Source of the DNA: Chromatiales bacterium | GTDB taxonomy: Bacteria > Pseudomonadota > Gammaproteobacteria > UBA6429 > Thiohalophilaceae | Assembly: GCA_027076325.1 (NCBI GenBank) | Contig: JALTJZ010000046.1 | Coordinates: 1 to 64,000 of the forward strand | Reading direction: 5' to 3' | DNA length: 64,000 nt | Part shown: positions 37,425-46,452 of the stretch, one piece after another | Numbering within the stretch: the stretch's first letter is position 1 | Layout: every line of letters starts with the position of its first letter | Program-made: the position numbers and the translations under genes | Notes under the pieces: model-generated | The model's input: only the letters and a program-made list of their open reading frames with translations | Databases searched by the model: none | Told to the model about the DNA's origin: nothing

Positions 37425-38744
37425 TTACCTTTTGCTAATTTTTAACATAATGGGGTTCCTGGCGCGCATATTAATACTGGCTTCGAGTTCGGGGATTTCA
37501 TCATCCAGCAATTCAAAGCGAAACTTCTGCGCCATCAAGCCAATGTGGATTTGCATCTCGACGGTTGCAAAGAAATCGCCAATGCAACGACGCGGCCCGG
37601 CAGAAAACGGCAAATAACAGAATTTATGGCGTTGCTTTTCAGCCTCTGCAGTAAAACGTTGTGGGAGAAATTCATCAACATCATCCCAATAATCGGTATT
37701 ACGATGCAAATAATAAGGTGACAGAAAAATGTCGGCTCCGGCTGGAATAAAATAGTCACCAAGCTGATCATCCTCAACCGCTTTGCGTGTAAATAGCCAG
37801 ACAGGCGGGTACATTCTTAAGGCTTCTTCTGTTACCTGCTTAATGTAAGGCAGCTTTTCCAGATCATTAATACCCGGAGCTCCACTTATACCTGACTGAA
37901 TCAATTCATCCTGAACTGCTTTGTCAACATCACTATATTTTGCAATAAAATACCAGACCCAGGTTAAGGTGATGGCGCTGGTTTCATGACCGGCAACAAT
38001 CATGGTCATCACTTCATCCAGCAGTTCTTTGTCGGTCATTGCATCACCGGTTTCTTTATCTCGCGCATCGACAAAAACCGAAACAAAGTCATTGTATTTT
38101 TTTGTGGTGGTTCGTCGTGCCTGAATAAGTTCCAGCAACAAAGACATTAATGATCGGTACTTCAGTACCACCTTCATATCCCGGACTGGATCTTCAGTTA
38201 AAAACGCAAAAGGATTTTCACCGGCCTGTTCCAGTAGTGTATCGACATCATCACTGAATAAAAGCCGCAACACAATATCCAGTGCCAGATCACTGGCCTC
38301 ATAGCTGATGTCAATTTCAGCACTGTCCTGCGATGCCAGTAATGCAGTCCATTTGTCTATCCGCTGTAAATTGCATTTCTGTACCATTTCAACCTGTGCG
38401 GCTATCATGGTTTTGCTAAAAGCCGGTTGAATCATTCTTCGTTGCTTGCGCCAGAATTCACCTTCACTGACGATAATACCATTGCCTAGCAGCATTTTAA
38501 CCCGCTCAAAGCCAACACCCTTTTTGTAATTCTGGTAATTCTTTAACAGAATATGTTTAATATATTCAGCATTGTTAATCAGGTAACTGTCACTACGGCG
38601 CGTCCTGGATTTAACCCGTACAATATCCCCATATTGCTGATAAAATTGCTCAAGTAATATAAAAGAACCATCCGTCGTATTAATATCATACGCTTCAGTC
38701 GGGCCTGGCGGCTTTTTGAGATTATCTTGCAACGAGTCAGTCAT
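37425..38744 (-). CDS. Cytochrome P450
   Basis: A 439-residue soluble P450. The I-helix has AGHETSAITLTW, the K-helix EEALRMYPP (ExxR), then FLPQRF, and the haem loop FSAGPRRCIGD with C387 as thiolate ligand. The pattern resembles fatty-acid hydroxylases of the CYP102/CYP4 type. Because it is operonic with a fatty acyl-AMP ligase-carrier, it may oxidise the carrier-bound or free acyl chain. No dedicated reductase or ferredoxin is adjacent; the rubredoxin at 3881-4054 is far away. Confidence 0.93.
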   Translation of the reverse strand: MTDSLQDNLKKPPGPTEAYDINTTDGSFILLEQFYQQYGDIVRVKSRTRRSDSYLINNAEYIKHILLKNYQNYKKGVGFERVKMLLGNGIIVSEGEFWRKQRRMIQPAFSKTMIAAQVEMVQKCNLQRIDKWTALLASQDSAEIDISYEASDLALDIVLRLLFSDDVDTLLEQAGENPFAFLTEDPVRDMKVVLKYRSLMSLLLELIQARRTTTKKYNDFVSVFVDARDKETGDAMTDKELLDEVMTMIVAGHETSAITLTWVWYFIAKYSDVDKAVQDELIQSGISGAPGINDLEKLPYIKQVTEEALRMYPPVWLFTRKAVEDDQLGDYFIPAGADIFLSPYYLHRNTDYWDDVDEFLPQRFTAEAEKQRHKFCYLPFSAGPRRCIGDFFATVEMQIHIGLMAQKFRFELLDDEIPELEASINMRARNPIMLKISKR

Positions 38745-38838
38745 TTATTATTGAAAATAAGGTCGTATACTTACATTTAAGTTATGTGTTTAACTACAGT
38801 TCGCTGTATTTTACGCTGAAGTCGAATAGAATATCGGA

Positions 38839-39441
38839 ATGCTGATACTATATTATATATTGCCGCAAAAGAGAATGAATTCAGCGGCATTCTTGCCCGT
38901 ATTGCGCCAGCTTCCCATTGAAAAAACACGACAAATACGTCGACTACGCAATCGACAAGCACAACTGCAATCCATTATTGGGCTGGCTCTGGTTAAATCA
39001 GGCCTGCGGCAACTTGGCTTACGCAAATTTCACTTAAAAAAGGTGCGCTTTCATTATCAAAAACCCTATGTTTCTCAGGGTGGGCACTTCTCCATTAGCC
39101 ACAGTAAACGCTGTATTTGCTGTATCGTGAGTAGAAACCAGAGCGTTGGCATTGATGTCGAGAAGGTCAGGCCTGTAACAGATAGACTGGTAAAAAAATA
39201 TCATCTGAAAAGTAATACCAGTGATCCCATCAAGGTTTGGACTCAAAAAGAGGCCGTATTAAAAGTGGCCGCTGATAACAGCCTCAATGAACTAGGGCAA
39301 ATTGAAATTATGGGTGACCACGCTCACTTTAAAACACATGACTATCGGGTTAAATCTTTTTCACTTCCAGATAAATATATAATGAGCATTGCAATTACTC
39401 AGGCAATTACAAAACTTAAAATAAAACGTGTATACTTTTAA
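38839..39441 (+). CDS. Sfp-type 4'-phosphopantetheinyl transferase
   Basis: About 200 residues with the two hallmark motifs: VGIDVEKVRP (Mg2+-binding aspartate and glutamate) and WTQKEAVLKV (WxxKEA). FSISHSKRC precedes them. It transfers phosphopantetheine from CoA to carrier-protein serine. It is divergent from the P450-ligase operon across 94 bp, so the obvious client is the carrier at the end of the ligase. A DUF374 acyltransferase follows by 25 bp. Confidence 0.9.
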   Translation: MLILYYILPQKRMNSAAFLPVLRQLPIEKTRQIRRLRNRQAQLQSIIGLALVKSGLRQLGLRKFHLKKVRFHYQKPYVSQGGHFSISHSKRCICCIVSRNQSVGIDVEKVRPVTDRLVKKYHLKSNTSDPIKVWTQKEAVLKVAADNSLNELGQIEIMGDHAHFKTHDYRVKSFSLPDKYIMSIAITQAITKLKIKRVYF

Positions 39442-39466
39442 AAATTAAATATCGAAAGTTAGCATA

Positions 39467-40165
39467 ATGATTTCACGTGAAAAGAAAAAAAAACTCACAA
39501 AAAAGGTAGCACCCTTTTTAGTGCGCCTGTTTTTAAACATTATATGGCGAACATGCAGAGTAATAAAAATTCAGGGTGAATATCACCTTGAGCCATTAAT
39601 AAAATCAAAGCGTCCATTTATTCCGGTTTACTGGCATCAACATCATGTGTACGGGGCTTACCTCATGCTCAAACTTAAAAAGCGGGGGGTTAATATTGGT
39701 TTTTTAATCAGCCCCTCCAGCGACGGTGACATGTCAGCAAAAATTGCACAGAAATGGGGAACCGTTGCGATCCGGGGCTCCAGCACCCGTACCGGAGCAA
39801 AAGCCTTACGTGATTTATACCTGGCAATAACAAAAGACAAAATATCACCAGTAAATACTTCAGATGGCCCGACCGGCCCAATCCATGTTTTTAAACCCGG
39901 TGCCATTATGCTGGCGCAACTCACAAAAAGTGAGCTGGTTCCTGTCGCTTATGCAGCCAGCCGCTACTGGCAACTTAAATCATGGGATAAATTTATTATC
40001 CCCAAACCTTTTTCAAAAATTGTAATCAGTATTGGCAAGCCGGTAACAATTGAAAAAACATTATCGGACGATGAACTGGACAAAACCTGCAAGCTGATGC
40101 AGTCAATGTTATTAAAACTGGAATTTTCTGCACAAAAAGAACTGGAAAAAAATGGCTATATTTAA
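39467..40165 (+). CDS. DUF374 lysophospholipid acyltransferase-like protein
   Basis: A 232-residue DUF374 protein, a branch of the LPLAT acyltransferase superfamily. It has VYWHQHHVYG (HQH replaces the usual HxxxxD box), SPSSDGDMSA, RGSSTRTGAKAL and NTSDGPTGPIHVFKPGA. It probably transfers an acyl chain at the inner membrane. Co-transcription with the carrier-activating enzyme suggests it may offload the acyl group made by the P450/ligase pair, though this is inferred. It overlaps the convergent GGDEF-EAL gene by 4 bp. Confidence 0.86.
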   Translation: MISREKKKKLTKKVAPFLVRLFLNIIWRTCRVIKIQGEYHLEPLIKSKRPFIPVYWHQHHVYGAYLMLKLKKRGVNIGFLISPSSDGDMSAKIAQKWGTVAIRGSSTRTGAKALRDLYLAITKDKISPVNTSDGPTGPIHVFKPGAIMLAQLTKSELVPVAYAASRYWQLKSWDKFIIPKPFSKIVISIGKPVTIEKTLSDDELDKTCKLMQSMLLKLEFSAQKELEKNGYI

Positions 40166-42303
40166 ACCAGTTTTTTTCGCACATCCTCCAGTATTTGCAG
40201 TATGGGGGCGTTGTCTTTTAACAAAGATTCAAACTCATTAACCCGCAAGGGCTTGCTAAATAAAAACCCCTGCACATGTTTACAACCTAAAGCATTCATA
40301 TAAGCCAGTTCCTGAGCCGTTTCAATACCTTCGGCGACAACATCCAGATGCAGGCTGTGAGACAAAGACATAATTGCGGTTACAATCGCAGCATGATCAT
40401 TAGCAGAGCGATCATGCACATTTTTTATAAATGAGCGGTCAATTTTTAATTCATTAATTGGAAAACGGTTTAAATAATCAAATGAAGAATAACCTGTACC
40501 AAAGTCATCAATGGCAAGACGCACCCCCATTTCTTTCAGTGCATTTAAAATATTTAAACTGAACTCAACATTGTCCATTAAACATGTTTCTGTCAGTTCC
40601 AGCTCCAGCAGACATCCATCGAGTTCACTGTTTTCCAGGGCTTCTTTTACAGACAGCACAAAATCTTCTTTCCTGAACTGTAATGCTGAGACATTCACTG
40701 AAATTGCTGTACCCGATAAACCCTGTTGTTGCCAATGCTTACAAATTTTGCAGGCTTCAGCTAAAACCCACTTACCCACATTATGTATCAAACCACTCGA
40801 TTCAAGTGCAGGTAAAAATTCAAGTGGCTGCACTAATCCATAGTCAGGATTATCCCACCGCAATAGAGCCTCACCACCCACTATATCGCCGGTTGCACCA
40901 TTTATTTTTGGCTGGATAAACAAAATAAATTCATTTTCTTCAAGCGCTTTATTTAATGAATATTGTCGTTCATAAAAATTGATATGCCGACGCCCGTCAT
41001 CCCGACTAAATAACTGAAAGTTATTACGGCCAAAATCTTTTGCATTATATAAAGCAGAATCAGCATGTTGAATAAGCTCTTCCATTTCCTTTGCATCCTG
41101 ATTAACAATACTAATCCCGATACTACAGGTTATATGAATATAGTTAGCATCAATCTGAATCGGTTCGTTAATCTTGTCGAGTATTTTCCTTGCAAACACC
41201 TGGATGCTTGCCGTTGACCCTGGGTGCTCGACAAGAACCGAAAATTCATCATCACCTGTTCGTGCAAGAATATCTTCAGAACCAAGCAAACGGTTTATTC
41301 TTTGCACCAGAATTTTAAGAACCTCATCACCAAAAGAATAATCGTACTTTGCATTTAATTCTCTAAAGTGATCAATATCAATAATTAATAAAGCAGATAT
41401 TGCATTTTGCTGCATGGTTTTTATAACCGATGCCTTTAACACCCGAAGGAAATGGTGCCGATTTAATAAGCCGGTAACGCTGTCTGACTTTGACTGTGCA
41501 ACAACTTTTTTCGCATACTTGCTCACTAAATCATTTGAGTATTTCATCAGGTATAAAAATAAGATAATTAAAAGAACAAGTGTTGTCAGCCACGCAATTA
41601 GCACGATTGTCTGGGTAAACCGAATATGTTCTGTTAGCATCGATTTATCAACAACCAGTTTAACAACGGCAATTACTTTCCGCTGTACTGTTTTTTTATC
41701 CCTGCTCCCATTTGCTGGTTTCAACCTGTCGTAAACAGGAACGAAACTAACAATATAATGCTTTTCCTTATACCCTTTTCCCTCATGCTGGTGCAAACTA
41801 AATCCCTCACCATGCAAAGCCTTTTTAAAATACTGCTGTGACACCGTCTGTTGCCCGATAGACATAGGGTTAGTGGAAAACAGCACTCGTCCTGACTCGG
41901 AAATTAAATTAATTTCCTGTAATGAAAATGTATTTAAATAATAATGACTGATTAGTTGAATATTGGCATAACTATCCAACTTTAATATTTCTTTAACCGG
42001 GCGTTTGCTTAAGCTCGATAGTACACTTTCTCCTGACTTTCCTGATTTGGAGTCGGACATGTAAAAACCTACAAGTAAATCCCCAATCAGTGCCGCCACA
42101 ACTTTGTTGTTATTCTTTGCTAATTCAATCTGACTGAATTCAATATTCCGGTTAATATGAAACCAGGCAACACCACTCATAATCATAATAAGAACAAATG
42201 AGATCGTCATCAAACGGCGCAAACTGCGGTGTTGATCAGATGAAATAAGCATAAATAAAGTCAGGCCTAAAATGTCAAAGTGTGCCTGTTTTATCGGTAT
42301 CAT
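40162..42303 (-). CDS. Membrane GGDEF(degenerate)-EAL protein
   Basis: A 713-residue protein with an N-terminal membrane helix, a periplasmic sensor region (about 50-215, Cache-like), a second helix near 225-245, then GGDEF and EAL domains. The GGDEF signature is GDDEF and no RxxD inhibitory site precedes it, so cyclase activity is doubtful. The EAL domain is complete (GGEALLRW, LELTE, IDDFGTGYSS, LKIDRSF, AEGIE, VQGF). Net phosphodiesterase activity is likely. A later in-frame ATG at 42252 could be the real start. Confidence 0.91.
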   Translation of the reverse strand: MIPIKQAHFDILGLTLFMLISSDQHRSLRRLMTISFVLIMIMSGVAWFHINRNIEFSQIELAKNNNKVVAALIGDLLVGFYMSDSKSGKSGESVLSSLSKRPVKEILKLDSYANIQLISHYYLNTFSLQEINLISESGRVLFSTNPMSIGQQTVSQQYFKKALHGEGFSLHQHEGKGYKEKHYIVSFVPVYDRLKPANGSRDKKTVQRKVIAVVKLVVDKSMLTEHIRFTQTIVLIAWLTTLVLLIILFLYLMKYSNDLVSKYAKKVVAQSKSDSVTGLLNRHHFLRVLKASVIKTMQQNAISALLIIDIDHFRELNAKYDYSFGDEVLKILVQRINRLLGSEDILARTGDDEFSVLVEHPGSTASIQVFARKILDKINEPIQIDANYIHITCSIGISIVNQDAKEMEELIQHADSALYNAKDFGRNNFQLFSRDDGRRHINFYERQYSLNKALEENEFILFIQPKINGATGDIVGGEALLRWDNPDYGLVQPLEFLPALESSGLIHNVGKWVLAEACKICKHWQQQGLSGTAISVNVSALQFRKEDFVLSVKEALENSELDGCLLELELTETCLMDNVEFSLNILNALKEMGVRLAIDDFGTGYSSFDYLNRFPINELKIDRSFIKNVHDRSANDHAAIVTAIMSLSHSLHLDVVAEGIETAQELAYMNALGCKHVQGFLFSKPLRVNEFESLLKDNAPILQILEDVRKKLV

Positions 42304-42519
42304 TTGACTTTACTTAAGTTTTTTACCGGCCTTTCACATGGGCACACCCTGACATACCATAAGCAGCTTTGACACTAGCAAAACCCGACCAGGAAAAGGG
42401 ATCCAGCCATACACCGCACTCCTATTGGGCAAATTCTATGCCATGTAATTTTGTGAATCCCGTCACACAAATACGAAGATATTGCAAAGTTTGCCACATT
42501 CCTGCCGATATCACCTATA

Positions 42520-42645
42520 ACTTATTAAAAGGCAAACCTCACCGAAAGGGGGGGACGCAAAACTTCCGGTCTACAGTGTCAAATACACACTATTTGATTT
42601 TGACAGCTTTACCATGATAGCGGGGTTACAACTCAATGCATAAGA
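42520..42645 (+). promoter_or_regulatory. GEMM-I (c-di-GMP-I) riboswitch aptamer
   Basis: The core matches the class I c-di-GMP aptamer: AAAAGGCAAACC at 42527-42538, a C/G stem capped by a GAAA tetraloop (42544-42547), GGGGACGCAAA at 42551-42561, then CCGGTCTA, and the 3' arm CCATGATAGCGGGGTTAC at 42612-42629. The order and spacing follow the Vibrio Vc2 aptamer. CTTAT at 42521-42525 can pair with ATAAG at 42640-42644 to close it. It lies directly upstream of the DUF1631 gene, in a window full of c-di-GMP enzymes. Confidence 0.9.
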
Positions 42646-42684
42646 CCACGCATCGTGTGTAACCCGATATAACAGGGTTCATAG
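42622..42684 (+). promoter_or_regulatory. Likely riboswitch expression platform sequestering the ribosome site
   Basis: AACCC at 42661-42665 pairs with GGGTT at 42675-42679, burying the only Shine-Dalgarno-like AGGG 7 nt before the ATG at 42685. GTAACCC at 42659-42665 is also a perfect complement of GGGTTAC at 42623-42629 inside the aptamer, so the two pairings compete. This predicts translational switching by ligand; the ON or OFF direction is inferred, not shown. Confidence 0.6.
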
Positions 42685-45549
42685 ATGATAAATTCCAACA
42701 ATATTACGACACTGCAACAGCCTAATCTCAAGCAACAAGTTCTGTTTAAAAAGTTATTTGAGCATTGTGAGGCCCTTACCTTAAAGCACGTAAAGTCCAT
42801 TTTGCTGAAGATGTTTGATCATGCGGATGACACCTTGTTTGCACTGGCAGAAAAAACTGACTCGACAACAGATTCAACCGCTTACTTTGACTCAATGCGA
42901 ATTATTCGGTTAAAACGCAGCGAAATTGAAAACCAGCATTTTGATTATATCCGTCAGGCTTTTTCCGATATTAAAAATCAAAAAAGCACACCCATACCGG
43001 AAAAATCGACTAATTCAGTATCCCTTGATAATTTATCAATGGATGATTTGTCCTTACTCGAAGATGCCGATCTGGAAGAAAACATAGCCATAAAAAATAT
43101 CGTTAATAAAGTCTCTCATCATTGTACTCAGGACTTAAGTGCGATAGAAAAACGCTTAAGCCATATTTTAAATACCGCTGTTACTCCGCAAAATAACCCC
43201 CTTGGCCCCGACGTTATTTGCCATGCATTTATGAAAGCCGCTGCTACACTGGACATTGAACTTAAAATAAGTTTAATTATTTTAAAATTATTTGATCAGG
43301 AAATTGTTACAGGTATCTCACCCTTACTGCATGAAGCAAACAATTTATTTATAGCTGCCGATATACTACCTGAATTCAAGCACAGCATTAAAAAATCCGA
43401 ACACATGGCTCCACCGTCCGGCTCTGTCGAAGAAAATCCGCTACCAGTAGGAACTGAAGCAGGTTCGATACAGGGCTATACAAACCCGGCACATCAACCA
43501 CAAACAACCATCCCAGCAGGGTCGTCCTGTGGTGCAAGCACTCCAGCTACTTCAGCGGGATCTGGTGATACATCAATTGCACAATTCCATCAGTTACTTG
43601 CACAGCAGCATACACAAGCAGCCATCGCAGCTGGACAACCCACTGCTACAGCAACACCAAACAATGTCCATATGTTAACGCCATCACAAGGTTCATCAGA
43701 CGTATATGGAAACAATTCTGGGAGTACAGAAGTGCCCGCAACAGAAATGCAGGGGAATGTTTCTTATGCTGTTTCAACGCCTCAGTTTGTTGGTTCATTA
43801 ACCCAGCTACAAAATATTCCGCATAATTTTATGCAGGAAAATATTTCTGTTTTAGCCAATGAAGCTGGCGAAGAAATTGAAGAAGTCACATTACAGCCAA
43901 CCAGCAACTTAAAACAGTTTGTGATTCAACAATTACAACAACAGGATAAAGACTTTTCTATTAACCAGATGAATCCGCTCGATCAGGATGTCATTGATGT
44001 GGTTTCCATGTTGTTCGAGTTTATCCTTGAAGACAAAAATATTCCTGATGCTGCCAAAGCGCATATTGCACGCTTACAAATCCCTTTATTAAAAGCGGCC
44101 ATTATTGATAAAGAATTCTTCGCTACTAATAAAAATACCGCCCGACAATTACTCAATGAGTTAGCACATGCAGCACTTGGCATTGTTGATGAAGAAGATG
44201 TCTCTTCACAAAACCTGCTCAATGAAATTGAGCGAGTGGTCAATACCATTAATAATGATTTTGATGATGACATTGTAATTTTTGAGCAACAACTTGAGCT
44301 ATTCCAGGAATTTATTGAACAGCACAAGAGCGTTGAACAAACCGTTAGTCACAAAATTGCAAAAAAAATAAAACAAAAAGAAGACAATGCCCTGGCCTAT
44401 CAATGGGTAGAAGATACCATAGACGATATTTTAACAGACAAGCGCTTACCTGATGTAATGATTGAACTGGTTAAGGGCCCATGGAAACGGGTCATGCTCA
44501 ACACTTATTTAAACAATGGTCAAAACAGTGATACATGGAAAAACCAGGTTCGCTTTGTTGATGTGCTGGAATGGTCCATTCAACCCAAACACGAATCACT
44601 CGACCGCCAGAAACTGGCCAATATTATCGGCCAACTCGTTATGACATTACGCAATGGCTTGCAGGTTATACAGGTTTCAGAGCAGGAAATTAAAGAGTTA
44701 CTCGCCAAAATGGAACCATTCCATCTGGCCAGTATAAAAGGCCTGTCCGTTAAAGAATATTTAGCCTCATGCACTCCACATGAGTCCTTCCTGTTCAAAT
44801 CAGAAACATCTGCATCGGATACCGCCGCTGATACCACAGCAAAAATAAAAGAACGGCCAGATGATCAGCATACAATTCCACAACTTACGGATATCGTTGT
44901 TGAAGAAATAGATTACGAAGTGGATGAAAGCTATGAAACCGATCTGAGTCTGGAAGAAATCGACCAAACCATTTTAAAAATGGAGCAGGAGTTAACCAGC
45001 CTCGAAGAACTTGCCGTGTCTATTGAAGAACAGACAGAAGTGGGATTAAGCACTCCAGCTACCACCGAACAGGATTCACTCTTGCAAACCGCGGCAAATA
45101 ACAAGCAGCCCGATCCGTTCACTGAAATGGAAGATGACTTTAGCTTACTCGGCAATAATGATTCGGCAGATGATGATAACCGCTTTGATAAACTCATCAC
45201 TGAAGACATTATCCTCTCCGGTTTTTCAGAAGATGAGCAGGGCTGCCCCGAAGACCAGCCACAGGATGAGTATCTAGAGCTCGCACGCCATCTGGAACAG
45301 GGAAAATGGGTTGAATTTCTCGACGACAACAACAAAAAAACCCGTGCAAAACTGGCCTGGAAAAGTGATTTACTCGGTGAATACACCTTTTTAAACTGGA
45401 AGTTTGATGTTATTGCCGACAAAACCCTGTACGGCCTTGCAGCCGATCTGCGTCGAGGGACGGCCACTATTATTGACGATATTCCACTGGTCGACCGAGC
45501 CCTCTCGGCGGTGATGAGCTCGCTCACCCCCTCTGGAACAAACCATTAG
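42685..45549 (+). CDS. DUF1631 family protein
   Basis: A 954-residue cytoplasmic protein. The N-terminal DUF1631 start is FEHCEALTLKHVKSILLKMFDHADDTLF, and the conserved C-terminal part (about 855-950) reads GKWVEF, KLAWKSDLLGEYTFLNW, YGLAADLRRGTA. That end has a PilZ-like beta-barrel look but lacks a clear RxxxR c-di-GMP motif. The middle has a low-complexity Ala/Gln/Thr/Ser segment (about 245-360) and acidic linkers. Function of the family is not established. A c-di-GMP riboswitch in its leader ties it to that signal. Confidence 0.87.
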   Translation: MINSNNITTLQQPNLKQQVLFKKLFEHCEALTLKHVKSILLKMFDHADDTLFALAEKTDSTTDSTAYFDSMRIIRLKRSEIENQHFDYIRQAFSDIKNQKSTPIPEKSTNSVSLDNLSMDDLSLLEDADLEENIAIKNIVNKVSHHCTQDLSAIEKRLSHILNTAVTPQNNPLGPDVICHAFMKAAATLDIELKISLIILKLFDQEIVTGISPLLHEANNLFIAADILPEFKHSIKKSEHMAPPSGSVEENPLPVGTEAGSIQGYTNPAHQPQTTIPAGSSCGASTPATSAGSGDTSIAQFHQLLAQQHTQAAIAAGQPTATATPNNVHMLTPSQGSSDVYGNNSGSTEVPATEMQGNVSYAVSTPQFVGSLTQLQNIPHNFMQENISVLANEAGEEIEEVTLQPTSNLKQFVIQQLQQQDKDFSINQMNPLDQDVIDVVSMLFEFILEDKNIPDAAKAHIARLQIPLLKAAIIDKEFFATNKNTARQLLNELAHAALGIVDEEDVSSQNLLNEIERVVNTINNDFDDDIVIFEQQLELFQEFIEQHKSVEQTVSHKIAKKIKQKEDNALAYQWVEDTIDDILTDKRLPDVMIELVKGPWKRVMLNTYLNNGQNSDTWKNQVRFVDVLEWSIQPKHESLDRQKLANIIGQLVMTLRNGLQVIQVSEQEIKELLAKMEPFHLASIKGLSVKEYLASCTPHESFLFKSETSASDTAADTTAKIKERPDDQHTIPQLTDIVVEEIDYEVDESYETDLSLEEIDQTILKMEQELTSLEELAVSIEEQTEVGLSTPATTEQDSLLQTAANNKQPDPFTEMEDDFSLLGNNDSADDDNRFDKLITEDIILSGFSEDEQGCPEDQPQDEYLELARHLEQGKWVEFLDDNNKKTRAKLAWKSDLLGEYTFLNWKFDVIADKTLYGLAADLRRGTATIIDDIPLVDRALSAVMSSLTPSGTNH

Positions 45550-45602
45550 AAAAGCCACGGTCGAGACAAAAAACGAGTAGTAAAATACGCTAAAACGGCC
45601 AG

Positions 45603-45634
45603 TTTCACCCAATATTGGATAAAATTGGGTGAAA
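45603..45634. repeat. Perfect inverted repeat after the DUF1631 gene
   Basis: TTTCACCCAAT and ATTGGGTGAAA form an 11-bp perfect inverted repeat around a 10-base loop. It may terminate the DUF1631 transcript or be an operator for the following adk gene. No T-tract follows, so the terminator reading is weak. Confidence 0.5.
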
Positions 45635-45751
45635 TAGTGCAATTCCTCGCATAAACCACTTGCCCACTCGGGTCAGTTTTATTACATTTGCGCCTCAAAT
45701 TTTAAACCCGACACTTAAAGTCGACATTCCAGCCATTAAAGAGAGAAAAAC

Positions 45752-46393
45752 ATGAAATTAATTTTATTAGGCGCACCCGGTGCAGGCAAAGGTACCGTGG
45801 CAAAACTATTAACTAAAATAGACGGCTCAGTACAAATCTCAACTGGGGATATCTTACGCGCAGCCGTTGCCGCCGGCACCGAACTTGGCAAACAGGCAGA
45901 AGCGGCTATGAAAGCCGGTGATTTAGTCTCTGACGAGCTCATTATGGGCATTATGGGCGAACGTTTGAAAGAAGATGACTGCAAAAAAGGCTACTTACTC
46001 GACGGTTTCCCTCGTACCATTCCACAAGCTGAAGCCTTGAAAAAATTATTGGCCGACATGGGTGAAAAACTGGATATGGCAGTTGATATCCAGGTTGCCA
46101 AAGACGTGATTCTGGATCGTCTAACCACCCGTCGCACCTGTACTGACTGTGGCGCGATTTACAATGTAAAATCAAACCCAACTAAAGAAGAAGGCAAGTG
46201 CGATAAATGTGGTGGTCCGGTTGTACAACGCGACGACGAAACGGAAGAAGCTATCAGCAATCGTTTAGACGTTTACAATAAACAAACAGCGCCACTGGCA
46301 GATTTCTATAAAAAAGAAGGCTTACTGGTTGAAGTTAACGCAACATCAAGTGATGCAGTCATTGATGCTATTAAGGCTAAACTAGGCTCTTAA
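45752..46393 (+). CDS. adk: Adenylate kinase (second copy, normal length)
   Basis: A 213-residue adenylate kinase: P-loop GAPGAGKGT, STGDILRAA, LDGFPRT, TTRRTC, a four-cysteine LID (CTDCG...CDKCGG) and a normal C-terminus. It interconverts AMP, ADP and ATP. It is clearly diverged from the tailed copy at 18279-19526, so the pair is not a recent duplication. A strong terminator follows. Which copy is the housekeeping enzyme cannot be told from sequence. Confidence 0.94.
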   Translation: MKLILLGAPGAGKGTVAKLLTKIDGSVQISTGDILRAAVAAGTELGKQAEAAMKAGDLVSDELIMGIMGERLKEDDCKKGYLLDGFPRTIPQAEALKKLLADMGEKLDMAVDIQVAKDVILDRLTTRRTCTDCGAIYNVKSNPTKEEGKCDKCGGPVVQRDDETEEAISNRLDVYNKQTAPLADFYKKEGLLVEVNATSSDAVIDAIKAKLGS

Positions 46394-46408
46394 TTTTTGC
46401 CGGTTAAT

Positions 46409-46452
46409 AACGGCAACACTTGCAAAGACTGTTTTGCGAGGTTGCCGTTTTT
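46409..46452 (+). terminator. Rho-independent terminator after the second adk
   Basis: AACGGCAAC (46409-46417) and GTTGCCGTT (46441-46449) pair, with a further inner stem allowing G-U pairs, followed by a run of T. It overlaps the last codons of the convergent thioredoxin-like gene by two bases. Confidence 0.85.

Noticed and set aside
42369-42617. 82-residue ORF before the DUF1631 gene
   Set aside because: It runs across the riboswitch aptamer, has no ribosome site, and its composition is not protein-like.
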